Notes: generated by a model from the letters alone, not told the origin. Positions 38,063 through 51,329 are shown, numbered from the stretch's first letter. The stretch is DNA of 64,000 nucleotides from Apostichopus japonicus (GCF_037975245.1 NC_092566.1:6850001-6914000), one strand, 5' to 3'. Made by a program: numbers and translations.

Positions 38063-38435
38063 TGGGGGTGGGGGGGGGGGTAGGTTGGAGTGATTGAAAC
38101 CTGCATGTCTCCTACAACTTTGCAGTAATTTAAAAAGAAGTAGGGGTGGGAAGGGGGGCTTCTTTTCTCAAAGTCATCAGTCATGCCAATTGATATAAAC
38201 CATAATGCATGTACTAGTTTCGAATCAGATTTGGACTCGAAGAACTATTCCTTGTTTTAAATTTTTGTTGTTGTAAAGATCAGCAGACTTAATCTAAGCA
38301 CATTCATCAATAAAAAAGGAGCAGTTAATTGAACTTGTTATGTGTATTGAAGCTTATTAATGTCCATGTTTCAGAATAAATTAGCACATTAAATTGGAAG
38401 ATTTTGCAGATTGAAGTAAGAACAGCAGTGAAAGA

Positions 38436-38817
38436 AGTCCGTATGAAGAACGAGTTGCTCAGGAGGGAGAAGACCCGCCCTCTTTGATGTAGATATACCA
38501 TAGTCCAGTCTCATGAAAATTTTGACAAACTGGCGACGTCCTTAGCTGCAGTGCAGGGGTGATCAGATCTTCTTCTGTTCCCCCCGCCCCACCCCCCCCC
38601 TCGCCTACTGCCCCGTTCAATCACTCCTCGCGTCATCAGTTTTCGCATGTATGGAGAAGCAAATGCCTCACTGAAGGGTTGAAGACCGGACGTATGAAAA
38701 ACCATTTTAACATTTATTCGGGAATTTTAGATATCTTAAATTGTTTCTTATTTCAGATATCTAAAATTCTATTTCAGATATCTCGAGTTAAATTTAAGAT
38801 ATCTCGAACTTAATTTC
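38436..38817. repeat. Displaced fragment of the array unit
   Basis: About 380 bp matching unit positions equivalent to 35636-36010, including the start of the 217-bp palindrome, which breaks off mid-element into a run of TCGAAC/TATCGAACG words. It lies about 2.2 kb beyond the array end, separated by unrelated sequence. Confidence 0.85.
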
Positions 38818-39089
38818 GAACTTAGTTTATCGAACGAAATTATCGAACGAAGATAATTCGAACTTTATATATATATATATATATATAGACTTCAACAAGC
38901 ACAGTAAGAAAGTATACAAAGCTGTGTGTTCCAATATTTCGCCGGTTAAGGCTTTATCAAGGAATGAGGTGCAACTACCGACTCCGTGTATATAAGTAAA
39001 AACTTAACAACCAATTCCCCTGAGCTGAAACGTACCAGCGAACAAACTGTATTCGGAGCGCACAGACGGACCGGCAAGAGGCGAAAAGC

Positions 39090-39478
39090 TTAAATATCCA
39101 ATTGACGTCCAGCACAGTCATTCATTAACTTATTACTGGCTTTAATGGTAAGGGCTTTGGTTATTTTTCGTTCACTGGTATTAGGTAAGTTGCGATGTAG
39201 GATTTGCCAATTGATGTTTTCTCCAGATTTCGGATTTATATTGTGGGTTTGTAAATGAGTGTATATGGTCTGTTTAGTCATACGTAGATGCTCTTTTATT
39301 CTTGTTCCAATGGTACACCCCGTTTCGCCGATGTATATAGACGAGCAAAGATTGCATTTAATCTTATAGACACAGTTTTTTTGCGAAACAGTTATTCCAG
39401 GGAGTTGTTATGGTTATTCTTCTTTACAGCGATTTTGCAAGTGTCACAGTTGGGTGGGCAACCCTGTTTGTCACGTGA
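39090..39478 (-). pseudogene. Penelope-like element C-terminal GIY-YIG endonuclease fragment
   Basis: The minus-strand translation shows the zinc-finger-like GCPPNCDTCKIA, then after a one-base frameshift near 39400 CVYKIKCNLCSSIYIGETGC, TIGTRIKEHLR, INPKSGENINWQILHRN and RKITKALTIK. This is the classic GIY-YIG order of Penelope-like elements, in which the domain nicks DNA for integration: YIGETG core, Arg helix, H, then E/K region. Downstream at 38945-38975 is CTTAACCGGCGAAAT, like the hairpin found in Penelope 3' ends. The frameshift makes it a remnant. Confidence 0.8.
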
Positions 39479-39525
39479 CGCGGAAAACAAACTCGCTGAT
39501 GGGTTACCTGTCATGAACTGTGTCT

Positions 39526-39563
<38 letters not shown>

Positions 39564-40153
39564 GTGGCCATCATGAGATGTTCGCGTCAGATAAAAGTTT
39601 TCCAATTGTATTACATTAACCCAACTTTCGATCAACCAAAAAGAGAGAGAGAGAGATACAATATGCAAATCCAACTTCTGAACGGTGTCATTAACACGGA
39701 CAGACAGACAGGTAAGATTTAGTTGTCGTGGTGAAATCACGAAGTGCATTCTAAGCAAGAGCAAAAATAAATAAATAAAAATGAAATGATAAACGGAAAC
39801 GGGAAAAAAAACGAAAAAACAACGGCAACACAACAACAAACTATAGGATTATTCTCAAAGGGTGATTTACACACGTTTATGGATTTCCTGCTTAAACCCG
39901 TTTTGTCGTAAGTTTGAAAGAACAAAAAAAAAAAAGACCCATTACATAAGAACTTATACTACATTCAACACAACTCTATACAATGCTGCAACTAAATGTG
40001 ACCAAATATGAAATATTTCGGAAAGGTTTACATGATGTACACATGTCTCCTCTATATATGATCGATATGTGTTATATAAATGTACGTATATATGAGGATG
40101 AAAGTCCAACTTAACCATAGCTGATCAACTCTTCTTCGAAACTTTTCTTATGA

Positions 40154-40577
40154 ATGGAAGAGGAGGTAAAACAATATGTCCTACCCCCTCTTTTCAACAG
40201 AAAGTCCAGAACGAGATGGGGGAATTGTTCGCGCTACGGGAAATCCAGCGCATTGAAAAACCATTATTCCGAGAACATAGCTGCAAATATTTACTTAGAA
40301 GGGTTGGAAAAAGAGCTCCAGGAATTTGAAAGAAAACCAAATGGGTTTATAGGGAGTTGAATCAGATCACATATGGAATGGATAGAAGAAGAAGCCAGGG
40401 GGGGGGGGAGACACCGTCAAAGAGTGTTCCTGGATTTAGAAAAAAACGTAATTATGTCAGTACGTTATTGAGTCACCTCACTAACGATGAAAGGGGAACT
40501 CGTGTTTGAAAATGAGGGCATTCGACGAGAAGTTGATGATTATTACAGGAAGTTTTTCATACGTCAAAAGATTCTCT

Positions 40578-40580
<3 letters not shown>
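40154..40580 (+). pseudogene. LINE-like retrotransposon fragment
   Basis: One frame, with in-frame stops near 40360 and 40465, gives YLEGLEKELQEFERKP, then IRSHMEWIEEEARGG, VFLDLEKN and ENEGIRREVDDYYRKFF. This matches the 'I+S+..WIEEGE+..+YF..LEK...I+.E...YY..LF' linker ahead of the reverse transcriptase in L1/jockey-type LINEs (family knowledge). It breaks off into a TA microsatellite. Confidence 0.5.

Positions 40581-40629
<49 letters not shown>
40580..40629. repeat. TA microsatellite
   Basis: About 25 TA repeats ending the LINE-like fragment. Confidence 0.95.
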
Positions 40630-40631
<2 letters not shown>

Positions 40632-41179
40632 TTCTAAAGCAACATTTTCCTGATCATCATATCCAACAAAATATCCATAATCGAATCAGATGGTCTGGAG
40701 GGTCCACTGATGTATACAGTGAGGTGTATAACGTTCTGGAAAATTATGAAGAATAAGAAGTGTCCTTTTAAAAAATTCACAGTTGAATTTTAAAAAGTTT
40801 TTTAATTGTTTTTTTTTTTTAATTAAAGATATTGGCCAGTTTGGGTTCATAGCATTAAAAAAGCACGGTTATGAATACAATGTTTTCTATTACGCAGAGA
40901 CACACACACACAGATATACATATATATATATATATGTATATATATGGAAGGCCGTAAATCAACATCAATATAATTCATAACACACTCTGTTGCAGACGAA
41001 TTTTTATTTATTGGTAAATGACTGTTTTTTAATGATGAATATATAATGATAAATTTACTCTGTTGTATAAGACAATGAACAATTTCTTTCGAACCACAAA
41101 TCACATACTTCAGACTATAAGTCGCAATTTTGTTGGGGGTTAAATAAAATATTGGCGTGAATTACGTAATGTATGAGGG

Positions 41180-44000
41180 AGGGGGGTGGTTGGCGGAACC
41201 GGTAATGAACGAAATGAAATCATGCAAAGCAAGATTGATTAAGACTATGATTCATCGGTTAATGAACAGATACACGTACTGACACTGTCATAACTCATAT
41301 ACATCTTGTCAGTGAAAATCAGGCGCGTTTGATCATTTCAGTCTCTACGGAAGAGTTTTGCAGCCATCTAATAATATTGTTATCTTCATGGAAATGATTT
41401 TGGATTTCGTACCGCTTTTTCGCATTGTATTGACCATAATATACTTTTGACTGACACTCGAGCGCTAAGAAACTATTATTCCATTGTAGTCGTTCCTTAA
41501 AGTATGTATATAGCTTATTAATTTGCCAAAATTACAGGCTGTATCGTATTACGTCATTATTGCGAATTCCGTTTGATACATACTAGATACAAAAATGTCA
41601 TAGGCTTTTCAGAACTGGTTTGGAAGTCCCAGTCAGTTTTTTCCTCACGTTTCTGATTCCTTTAATAATTAAAGTCCATGAATATAATATATTATGTTGG
41701 CAGAAATTATGATGTTCGTTAATGTTTATAAAGAAGATACAAATACGCATCCGTATTTTATTAAAACTTTGGAAACAGATTTTCATTTGCTGCTTCAGGA
41801 AGTTGTTTTGTGTTTCCTGGGAGGTGTGTCTCCTGGATGTGAAGGGTGGGAGTTATTGTATGGAAAACCTTTCTTTTCGCTCAACTCTATCAGTGTTTGC
41901 ACCCTTTAGCACCCATGAAGCGCATTGTTGGAGTCTGTGCGCTATATAAGACTAGTTATTATTAGTATTATTAACCACGTATGTGGAAGAGTTAACTGTC
42001 ATGAAACCTTACTCCCCCCCCTTATCCCTCCCCCTCCCTCCTCCCCCTTATCCCCCCACCTCCTACCCTTCACATCCAGAAAACACCCGTAATTATTAAT
42101 TATTGAAATAACAGTATTCAACAACTTCTGTTCCCAATCTGTTTCCAATTGGAAGAGATCACAGATTTAATGTTCCTTCACACGCTATATAAGCCTTCAT
42201 CAAGTCTAAATATGACATCGTCGAGTTAAATCTGTTTCAGTTTTGTTTTATTTTATTTTATTTATGACAATCATAATATTTTGAAGATGGCTGTTTACAT
42301 GAGTTTCAGTGTCGATTATGTTTATGAAAAAAATGTTTATGAAAAAATAAACAACAATATTTTTTATCAACTCCTACATCGTCAGTGTAAGCACGATTCG
42401 ATTCATCAGAACAGTCCATTAAGCATTATATCATATTTGTACGTATAAGCGCGGCTAAATATATTTTCGAATTATTTTCTTTCGAAATAGAGGACGCGAT
42501 TCCATAATGAAAGCAGTCATCTTATGTCAGTGAGTTTTGATCTCGTCCTATGACGAACACGATTTAGTGATCCGTGCATTATGCCTAATAGCATTGTTTG
42601 GTATTAAGTCCCAAATATCAAAGGCTCTTACAATAGTTTTGAACTTCCGTGTTGCTTAAATGATTTTAGCACGAATGTAACTCGTTTAATTATGTCAAGA
42701 CTGACCTTGTCTTCATTAGGTCGGAAATTTGAACACATTCCGATCAACTTCATGGAGACTTACGTCACCTAAAATAAGATTAATGTACCTTAAATTGATC
42801 ACCGGGATTATTTTTTGGCAATTATAGGCCTAGTCAAACAAATATTAAATGCAAACCGCTTTTGTTACAAAATTAAGGTTTTCTAAGTGAAATAATTATT
42901 GATGTATTTGAGAGTCCGTAATTATAACTTAATATTTCGAAAACATAACATATTCCATTCCACAAACACATACGCAAACAAAACACGAGAAGGAAGTCAA
43001 AGATGGGGTGAGTTCTGTTTTTTAAAGCAATGACGTGTTCCAATTGATATGATGTAGACTAAAATTGGGGAGGCCGAATACATCTTTGAACAGCTTTTCC
43101 ATTTGTAGGACAAGCGCTAACGCACAACTAGAGGGCGTGGTTTTACAATGCCTAGAGTATATTTCGTTGTTAAGATCATTATTCCGCTCTTGACAAGGTT
43201 ACAAAGTCACGGAAATGAAAGCCTCATGAAGTGCAACTTTCGCTTTTTATTATAATCATGAAAAATACACACAGTTAATTAAATAGTGGAAAAACAACAG
43301 GAAATCGTTAAGTCATATAATTATAATGAGTGATAACAAATGGCTATAACTTTTTTTTTTTTGCCAATTTGGTCGATTGAGTTCCGATCTTAAGTTTGGC
43401 ATTATAAATACATTATATGTTATACTAGTATTATTGCAAATGTGTGGGTTCAATACACTAAACTGATTTAAACTATAGCTACGAATCTTTCACAGTTGTA
43501 GTATTAAAATATTCCCGATTTTCGACTTATAGTCCTGGCCAAGACGTAAGTCAGCATTTTTATATTTATTTTCGCGATTTCAGTGTTTATAGCACTACCG
43601 TCATGGCGATTTCGTCAGGTAGTAGGTTAATTTAAAAGCTTTTCATATTTATTTATAAATGAGACGACGTGCGGTGCTAGGGAAAGAATTAATATAATTT
43701 TCGGAAGCAAACCTCTATAATTTATACCTTATACCATCAGGAATACATGAACTGCAATGATAAGTTTGAATAGGCTATATACTCTCTTATAAGTTCAGAC
43801 AGTTTTTTTAGATTTGATGCAATCTGTTTCTTTACAAATATGCCTCTATGCAGGAGAACAATATTACGTAGAAAGATGCCCACTGTAAGATGGTAGCTTG
43901 TGTGTTCCAGAGTTTGGTAACATGATTTGGTAACATGACTAGGCTGTCTGTTGTATAACAAAAAGAAGAACAACATAGGCCTACCACCTGTACCCCCCCT
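41180..44000. other. No gene recognised
   Basis: AT-rich sequence without convincing ORFs. At 41925-41965 GTGCGCTATATAAGACTAGT followed by TTATTAGTATTATTA resembles the 3' end of a dispersed repeat. A C-rich stretch (42010-42060) lies near the inverted word pair CTGGATGTGAAGG/CCTTCACATCCAG. Confidence 0.5.
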
Positions 44001-44228
44001 GTGTTTGATTTAGCTAACCGTAATAACAGCGAACGGTTTAGTATATATAGTAACAAAACAACATTCAACACAATACATGCCGCGACCGCAAAACTTGAGA
44101 ACTGCTTTCCTAGGATTCATGACGTAGCTATCAGTTGATGCATAATTCATATTTATCTTCAATTCTTTATTTTGATTGGCTCTACAGAATACTGACGCAT
44201 AATCTGCTGAAAAATTGTTGTCATTGTT

Positions 44229-44502
<274 letters not shown>

Positions 44503-44929
44503 AACAACAACAACAAAATCAGAATTTAATACCCAACACGACTGTGAGTTGAATACAAATTTTCGATAGCAAACCTACTTTGATCGACAGTGTGTGACGT
44601 CACATGCCGACTATATTATCGACTACTTTGTTGTTTAGGCTTCCATTCATGAAATGTATTTTATAACCTAAACATAATTAACAATAAATTACAAAATATG
44701 GAATATATAGTTTCGTGTTTATGCTCTATTGTCTTCGTATACAAGTAAACTGTCACGTTAATGACTAAGACACTAAAAATTTAAAAAAAAATCACACTCA
44801 CACACAGAAACAAAAACTTAAATGTCGAGTTCCCATATGACGTCACAGTTAATTATTTAATTGTCCATAAGTATTTTCGATAGTTAATTAGTTTGTGCAC
44901 GTTCCCCGTTTTCAACTCACTACGATTTC

Positions 44930-44933
<4 letters not shown>

Positions 44934-44991
<58 letters not shown>
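44934..44991. repeat. TA microsatellite
   Basis: About 29 TA repeats, between the GAT microsatellite and the degenerate hAT MITE. Confidence 0.95.
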
Positions 44992-44995
<4 letters not shown>

Positions 44996-45070
44996 TCCCA
45001 TATGCATATTGCTGTGACTTAAATCGCAGCAGGGACAGTCTTGCGCATGGTTGGTACCGCACCGATGCAC

Positions 45071-45190
45071 CAGGGGCGTAGCCAGACTTCTTTCTAGCGG
45101 GGCCCGACGATCTTTCTAGACGGGCAGACAGAAACTCTTTGTGGGGTGGGGTGTGGTCAGGGATCACCCCTCCCCGTAGTTACGATACTG
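45071..45190. mobile_element. Degenerate ~120-bp hAT-type MITE
   Basis: Starts CAGGGGCGTAGCCAG; the other end reversed reads CAGTATCGTAACTACGG. Flanks CGATGCAC and CTATGCAC look like an 8-bp duplication with one change. Probably an old relative of the 24858 element. Confidence 0.55.
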
Positions 45191-45199
45191 CTATGCACA

Positions 45200-46890
45200 A
45201 ATTGACTGGAATGAGGTTATACATTAATGATCAACCTGATACAGTATGCTTCGTAAATATTGAGCTACACGCCATTATGAAAGATAACGATGAAATCGTT
45301 TCTTATCCCGGACAGTGGTCAAAGTCATATATTTATCACATCTGACTAATTTTCGTGGTTATTTTATGTAGCACGTGACTAGTCAACTGTTTTACTATGG
45401 GATAATAATATCGAATAATGTCAATCCCTTAATACCCCCCCCCCCCTCTAAAAAAATAAACTCAAAATTCTGTTTCAAAGCATTATCGTTTTCGCGTTTT
45501 TCCGAAATTTACCGACAGAATATCACTGGAAACAGCGTCGCAACTATTTCAACTAAGACACCCACCCTCTCCTACACGTATTCGACAAAATTTTAAAACA
45601 AAATGCGAAATTTTCAAAATTTCAGTTTATAAGTTGAAATTGAAACTTGCATCGATAGTCAAACTAATAACCTACATTTCGTAAAAAGGAAATTTTACAT
45701 CGAATCAGCATCGAAGAAATACACGAGAGACTCAACTGAAAAAAAAAAAAAACTTGTCATGTGGCTTCCGTTCCACCTCTCCCTCCCCCCCCCCCCCCAT
45801 AAAGCACACCAAATGAGCTCAAGCATATACTATAAACGAAAAATCTAGTCACGTTACATGGACCTCTATGGGTTTTCTAATGAAGTCGCTGTAGATTTCT
45901 AAATTTCTGTAGATATAAGTCCCGAATTTAGATTTTAAAAAAGTTCTCTTTCGCTCAAAAATACCCATTGATCAGCTTCGATCAACTTTATTCAATAGAG
46001 GGTGAGGGGGGGGGGGGGGTTCAATCAGTCCATAAAGCCTTCAATTTCGTCACCATGCAATTTCATAGACCATTTCATAGACCTCTGGATACTTTCTGTG
46101 AGGTTTCCAAAGACGTCCTTGATATTCATTAAAAAATTTTTTTTAAATTTGACAAATATTATGGTTTTTTGCGCACCTTTCAGTTTTTAAAATTGCCAAC
46201 CTGCAATCCTGAACAATTCTTAACAAGACTTAACGGCAGTTTTTACTTGTCTAATAATTGGCGTGGGCGGGTATTTTCAGTATAGCTAAACGTAACGACG
46301 AGTTTCCTGTGGACGATTTTCTTAAAGAGTTTAGTACAGGAATTAACATGAACTTGCATTGTATCAGTGGTCAACACAGAAAATCCACAGCGAAAGCGTA
46401 AGACAGGAAAGGATTTGAATTTTTCATAATCTTGAAATAGTTGTCTTTTTACTAATTTCTTTCACTAATTACCTTAATAAAAATATCAAACTTTCAGGCG
46501 GATGCAGTGGAACAAAATAAAAACTTAAAATATCAGAAGAGAAAAGATAATAACCGAAAAAAAGAGTGAAAGTCAAATTCATATTTAATAATACAACAAA
46601 ATCAGAAAATAAAACGGAAATATCCAGCAGGTTAATATTTCTTTGAAGGTGTTTAATTGCAACTGGTCACTTGAAACCTTCCAGGTTATTTGAAACTCAA
46701 ACAGAGAAAGAGATAGAGGGAGGGAGATGGACAGAGAGATATTTCTAGGGAATAAAAAAAGATAACAACTAAAACAACTTAATTGTTGCCAAACAAATGT
46801 GTGTATACTTAAAGACAATGAAAGCGAAGAGTAAATATAGGTAACCATCGTGTAACACCCCTAATATTTCCCATTAGTATAGTGTATATA
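45200..46890. other. No gene recognised
   Basis: AT-rich with C-runs and G-runs; the small ORFs are not protein-like. Confidence 0.5.
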
Positions 46891-46899
46891 GCCTATAGT

Positions 46900-47275
46900 T
46901 TTGTTCCCCTGTATATGGCATACATCCCCCACTTTATTTGTTTCTTTCCTTTTTCCTTTTCCCCTATTGTTCCCCACATAGTCATGTTTATAGGTTACAT
47001 AGTTATGTTTATAGTGTTCGCTCAGTGGTTAACGCTGGTGCCTTTCAATCATAAGGTCCCGAGTTCGAGTCACTCCAAGATTAATGTATGTCGTCCAGTT
47101 ACAGAGTTCAGTTATTGACAATTCATAATCATGGACGTTAAATATGAATCTAAGAGACTGACTTCGGTCAGCTTGCGGCTTTGATAAGCCAATGAGGCTT
47201 CTTCGCGAGTTCCTGCTTGCAGGAGGATCTAAAATACATACATACATACATATATACACGCATATACATACATAG
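46900..47275 (+). mobile_element. tRNA-derived SINE outside the array, composite
   Basis: The head starts near 47014 (GTTCGCTCAGTGG, then GTTCGAGTCACTCC), with the same body and ATAC tail. The 46900-46980 stretch upstream matches the internal module of the 34388 copy. Confidence 0.8.
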
Positions 47276-47279
47276 TTAT

Positions 47280-49600
47280 TTTTACAGAGTTCAGTAACAA
47301 TGAGATCATTATCCCTATAATCCCTATATTGTTTGCTAGAGGAGCACACTGTTCCATCTTTGGTCTATCTCTGGCAGGTTTTACCTCAAGCCGTTCTGTT
47401 ATGACTTGTTGGTTGTAAGTGTCATTTGTTACTCTTAGTTAGGTTGTCTTAAAGGGTGTGAAGACTCGCGCAAAAAGAAACGTCTAATGCCGGTAATCTG
47501 ACCTAGTTTCGAATGAGGTGCAAGTCTTAAGTAAAATCTTGCCTTTTAGGCTGCATGGGATAACTAATTTCTTTCAAAGAAAGCCTCTACTGGCCTAGTG
47601 GTTGGCCTACTATTACCATTGTAGTATTGTAGGCTACGTACTTGACCTAGCCGACTCTAGACATATGAACTACTGCCAGTGGCAGCTAACTCCAATTTAT
47701 TAGGCCTTCGCTAGTCCCGTATAGGCTCCAGTTTAGCACGTAAGCAGGTTGCTTTTTAACTTACCATCTTTGTTTCTGCAGGTGTATTTTGTGTCATCAA
47801 AAATGTTGATGTCGGATTGGGCCTCGTGTAACTGGCGAACTTTAATTTTAGCGGCGTTGCAACCCTTTGTGCATTGGAATGCCGACGTCGTTTCAGTCGG
47901 AGGAGCGCATAACTTCAGGCGTTACCCTAACTACCTGACAGTGTATACTTTAAAGAGCTGCGTTGTGCACAGTATACCTACATGTTACGTAATTAATGAT
48001 CGTCTGTCTGAAGAAAGTCAAACATCAACATTAAACAGGAAAAGAAAATCGTTCCCCCCCCCCTTCCACCTTTGGCAATCGATAAATCGAAAAAGTGAGA
48101 GAGGGGAGGAAAGTGGGGTGGGGGTGTGGTTTGAGAGAAATGGCCTCCGCTGATCTACAATGTTTCATAGGTCATTTGAGTCCTCGACGGGCTGATAAGC
48201 ACCCTCCCCTCCCCCCCCCTCCATTTTAGGACTACCCATCCTGTTTAGGTCTATAGCCTATAATCACCCTTTCAAACAATCTAAACATAGACACCTGAAA
48301 ATCAAGGACATTTGAACCAGGAATTTAAATGCCAAATATGACTATATGTTTTCTATACAGTTCATTGATTTCTTTTGTTACCCGGTGAGCATAAACTAAC
48401 TGAATTTGTTTTCTAATGCTTCTTTTTTTTGTGTGTGTATTACTTTCAGTTTCCGTTCACCCAAAACTTCAGTCGGCGAAGTTTGGAAACAAGTTCTAAC
48501 CTTAATTGATTTCTTCTCTGAAAAGTGGTGTTTAAATTTGAACAGTGTCCCCAACAAGCATGAAACGAAACAACCCATACTGCCACATTACACGGTCAAT
48601 AAAAGTTGCCCAATTATCAATTAAAAAATTGTCCAAATATTTTGATAGTTTATTAACAGCTTCGTGGGAAGCCATCTGTCATTGAGTCGAACTCCAGCTG
48701 ATACTTCGATTTAACGCTTCCGTCGGTCTTTCATTTTCTCTTTGATTCTTCGTGTTACTGCACTTCAACCATCATGAGAAAAGCGCCAGAAAAAGAGAAA
48801 TAATATTAATAATTAGAAAGAGAGAGAGAGAGTAAAAACAAAAAGGAAGAAAATTCTTGTATCTTTCCTTAAAAAACTTGGTCAACTTATTAAGGATAAT
48901 TTAGGGGAACAAAGCAAATTGAAGGGGGAAACAAAACACAAGAACCACGTTTAGTCGAACTGTTTGTGACTTCAATCCGTTATCAAATGGCGCTAGTATT
49001 GCACTATTTGATCTGAATTTCAAAATGAGACAAGGAATATTGAATAAAACGCGAAGTGGAGGGGAGAGGAGGGAGGGGTCGGGGTGGGGGTCGGGGTTGT
49101 GGGAGGTGGGGGTGATTGATGATTTTATTTGATTAATGTAAGCAAACTAAGACTAAAATCCAAAGCTGTTTGTTTTGTTTCAATGAAAACTATATTGGCG
49201 TATTTAAAAATGATATTTGCGTTGAATCGGTCACAAACCTTGGCGTTCCACACAGACCACCACTTAGGCCTATATGATGTTTCTGCTTACATATTCTGTC
49301 CATGACAGTCCATAAACTGTCCATGTTCTGTCCTGGCTTTCGCACCTGGAACCTTCAAATATGGTATAACAGACGATGAAAGACACATATATTATGAACA
49401 CTAGGGTATCCAGTTGAACTGGTCATTTCTTGAAGGTCGGATAACCCCTTCACTTAATTAGGCAGAGTATTTCTAGGGCCTACAAATTTTACCGTGAGGC
49501 CTGTTTTAAAATACAAGTCCAAAAATCCTAACACACGCAATCCGTTTGCAACTAATTACAACACCCTTCATCAAATCCTTTACGAGCTCTATCAAACAGG
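47280..49600. other. No confident gene
   Basis: A 134-codon plus ORF at 47749-48153 follows an acceptor-like TTTGTTTCTGCAG, but its later half runs through a C-run and is low complexity; not recognised. Confidence 0.4.
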
Positions 49601-49639
49601 ATTTTGCTTTATTTCAAGACGATTATTCTGTAGGAGAAT

Positions 49640-50185
49640 CGTTTAAGGTCCACCCCCCCTCCCCATGCTAGCCTTCCGTCAACCCCTTAACCTTAGATTT
49701 CAACTCACTTCCTCGAGACTACCTTACCTAATTTCCACCTCCGTAGGCAATTTCCGTTGTGGAAAACCTGGGTGCCAAATATGCCCCCATATTACCCCGG
49801 GCACCATAGTGAAAATTCCCAATGTTGACTTTGGTCTAAGACCCCATTCCCTCTCTTGTGATTCTAACAATGTCATTTACATATTCTATTGTGTAAATTG
49901 CAAAGAGGGTAATTATGTATGTGAAACAGGTTCTCGGATTCGCTTACGTTTCATTAATCACAAAAAAGTATATATTCGTGACAATTTTGCAGGATTCCCC
50001 GTTTCCGAGCATTTCGATCTTAATAGACATTCTCTCAAAAATCTAAAATGTATTTTATTTGCCTCGAACTTAATTCAAATCCGTAACTTAACGTAAACGA
50101 AAATAACTCGATTTGGATCTCTCGTATTAAGTCTCACTTCACCGGCCTTAACAAAGACTTGGGACCCCCATAAACAACTTAATCC
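49640..50185 (+). pseudogene. Second Penelope-like GIY-YIG C-terminal fragment
   Basis: In order: LAFRQPLNLRFQLTSSRLP (the N-L-R-x-x-L-V-x-S-x-L connector), FRCGKPGCQICPHI (CxxxxCxxC zinc site), then VIYIFYCVNCKEGNYVCETG, where the usual YVGETG has become YVCETG, and FPVSEHF. A frameshift near 50090 leads to ENNSIWISRIKSHFTGLNKD, the typical C-terminus. The Gly-to-Cys change and the frameshift suggest it is inactive. Confidence 0.78.
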
Positions 50186-50299
50186 GCTTCCTGTATAGTT
50201 ATGGTTTATTCGGTTCTATTAACATCAATGCCACTTACACTTATCTAGCGTCATATTTTCATTGTGTTACATTTTGTACTTTTCATTCCACTGCCAAGT

Positions 50300-50335
50300 A
50301 TTGCTGACGAAGGTCCCAGGGGGACCGAAAATTAC
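50300..50335 (+). other. Penelope 3' hairpin-like sequence
   Basis: CTGACGAAGGTCCC...GGGACCGAAA lies just downstream of the GIY-YIG fragment, a stem-loop typical of Penelope-like 3' regions. Confidence 0.45.
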
Positions 50336-50446
50336 AATATATTTTCTAAAACAATACTCCTTATCTGTCAATTATGAGTCATATCTTATTTCTCTTCTTC
50401 TATATATATATACATACACACACACACATACACACACACACACAAT

Positions 50447-50516
50447 CAGCGTCCATAGCATAGGGGTTAGGGTGTCCGCATATAAAGCGGGAGGCCCGGG
50501 TTCGATTGGTTCGAGT
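50447..50516 (+). other. tRNA-like pseudogene or SINE head
   Basis: TAGCATAGGGGTTAGGG resembles an A-box/D-arm, TCCGC and GCGGG can form an anticodon stem around ATATAAA, and CCCGGGTTCGATTGG is a B box. The T-arm does not close, so a working tRNA is unlikely. Confidence 0.5.
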
Positions 50517-50902
50517 AATATTTAGACTATAATTTAGGTATTTATAAATTTCAGATTTAATCGTAAGGTTGTGCTAATAACTAGTTTGAATTTTCAAGTG
50601 TGGTTAGAAAAACAAATGGGGGCGTGGGGGGGGGGAAGGGTCATCCCACAACATATGAAATTAAACATGACAATGGTCTCTAGAGTCATAAAGCCTAGTG
50701 AATCATTTTTAAGTTAGCTCTTATACAGAGTGAAAACACTGACTCGTTTTAGAGCAAAAATTGAAATGTTGTCACTCATTGATAAGTATGCGGAAATTCA
50801 GTCCTACAGAAGTCTTCATTATTTATTTATTCTCTGAACAAAGACAAATATTCTTAGCCAATATTAATAACATTTATAGTATTTGTTTGTTCCATTCCTA
50901 TA

Positions 50903-50951
50903 GGAGCAGCTGCTTGAGGGACGAACATTTATATTTTTACAGTAACAGGCG
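50903..50951 (+). CDS. Candidate short exon
   Basis: Strong acceptor (TTTGTTCCATTCCTATAG) and donor-like G|GTGAGC. Phase 1 reading: SSCLRDEHLYFYSNRR. Its exit phase would join the candidate at 51154. Family unknown. Confidence 0.2.
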
Positions 50952-51153
50952 GTGAGCAACTGCTTTAATGTTGTTTCTAAGGACAAAAGGATGGTTGGGA
51001 GGGGGGGGGGGGTTGCTCAAAGTATAACTTCTGGTGAGTATAGTGGTCGTTCCTGATTGATTCTTAGACTTTATCGAATATGTCACGTGAATTCCAATTC
51101 CTCTAGAACATATCCTATGATGAGAACTTTCGGCTTACTCCCTCTATCCGCAG

Positions 51154-51267
51154 AGCAGTGGGAACAGTATGGAGGGAATACCCACAAATTATGTTTGCAA
51201 CTTCCGGGTATGGACTTTTTTATGGACAGACAGAATTCGCTCGAGCGCAGAGACTTCGTAGAGTGTT
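51154..51267 (+). CDS. Candidate exon with consensus splice sites
   Basis: The acceptor is TACTCCCTCTATCCGCAG and the donor is a perfect GTAAGT. Two frames stay open: one reads QWEQYGGNTHKLCLQLPGM, the other, in phase with the exon at 50903, reads VWREYPQIMFATSGYGLFYG. No family recognised. Confidence 0.28.
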
Positions 51268-51329
51268 GTAAGTACTTCTTATATGGTAAGAGCCATAAAG
51301 AATCGGATGGAACTTAAAGAGAGTTCAAA

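Noticed and set aside
47749-48153. 134-codon plus ORF
   Set aside because: An acceptor-like site precedes it, but the frame includes a C-run and low-complexity Gly/Glu/Ser sequence, with no recognisable domain.
50447-50516. Functional tRNA gene
   Set aside because: The T-arm does not pair and the predicted anticodon loop is atypical; a tRNA-derived relic is more likely.
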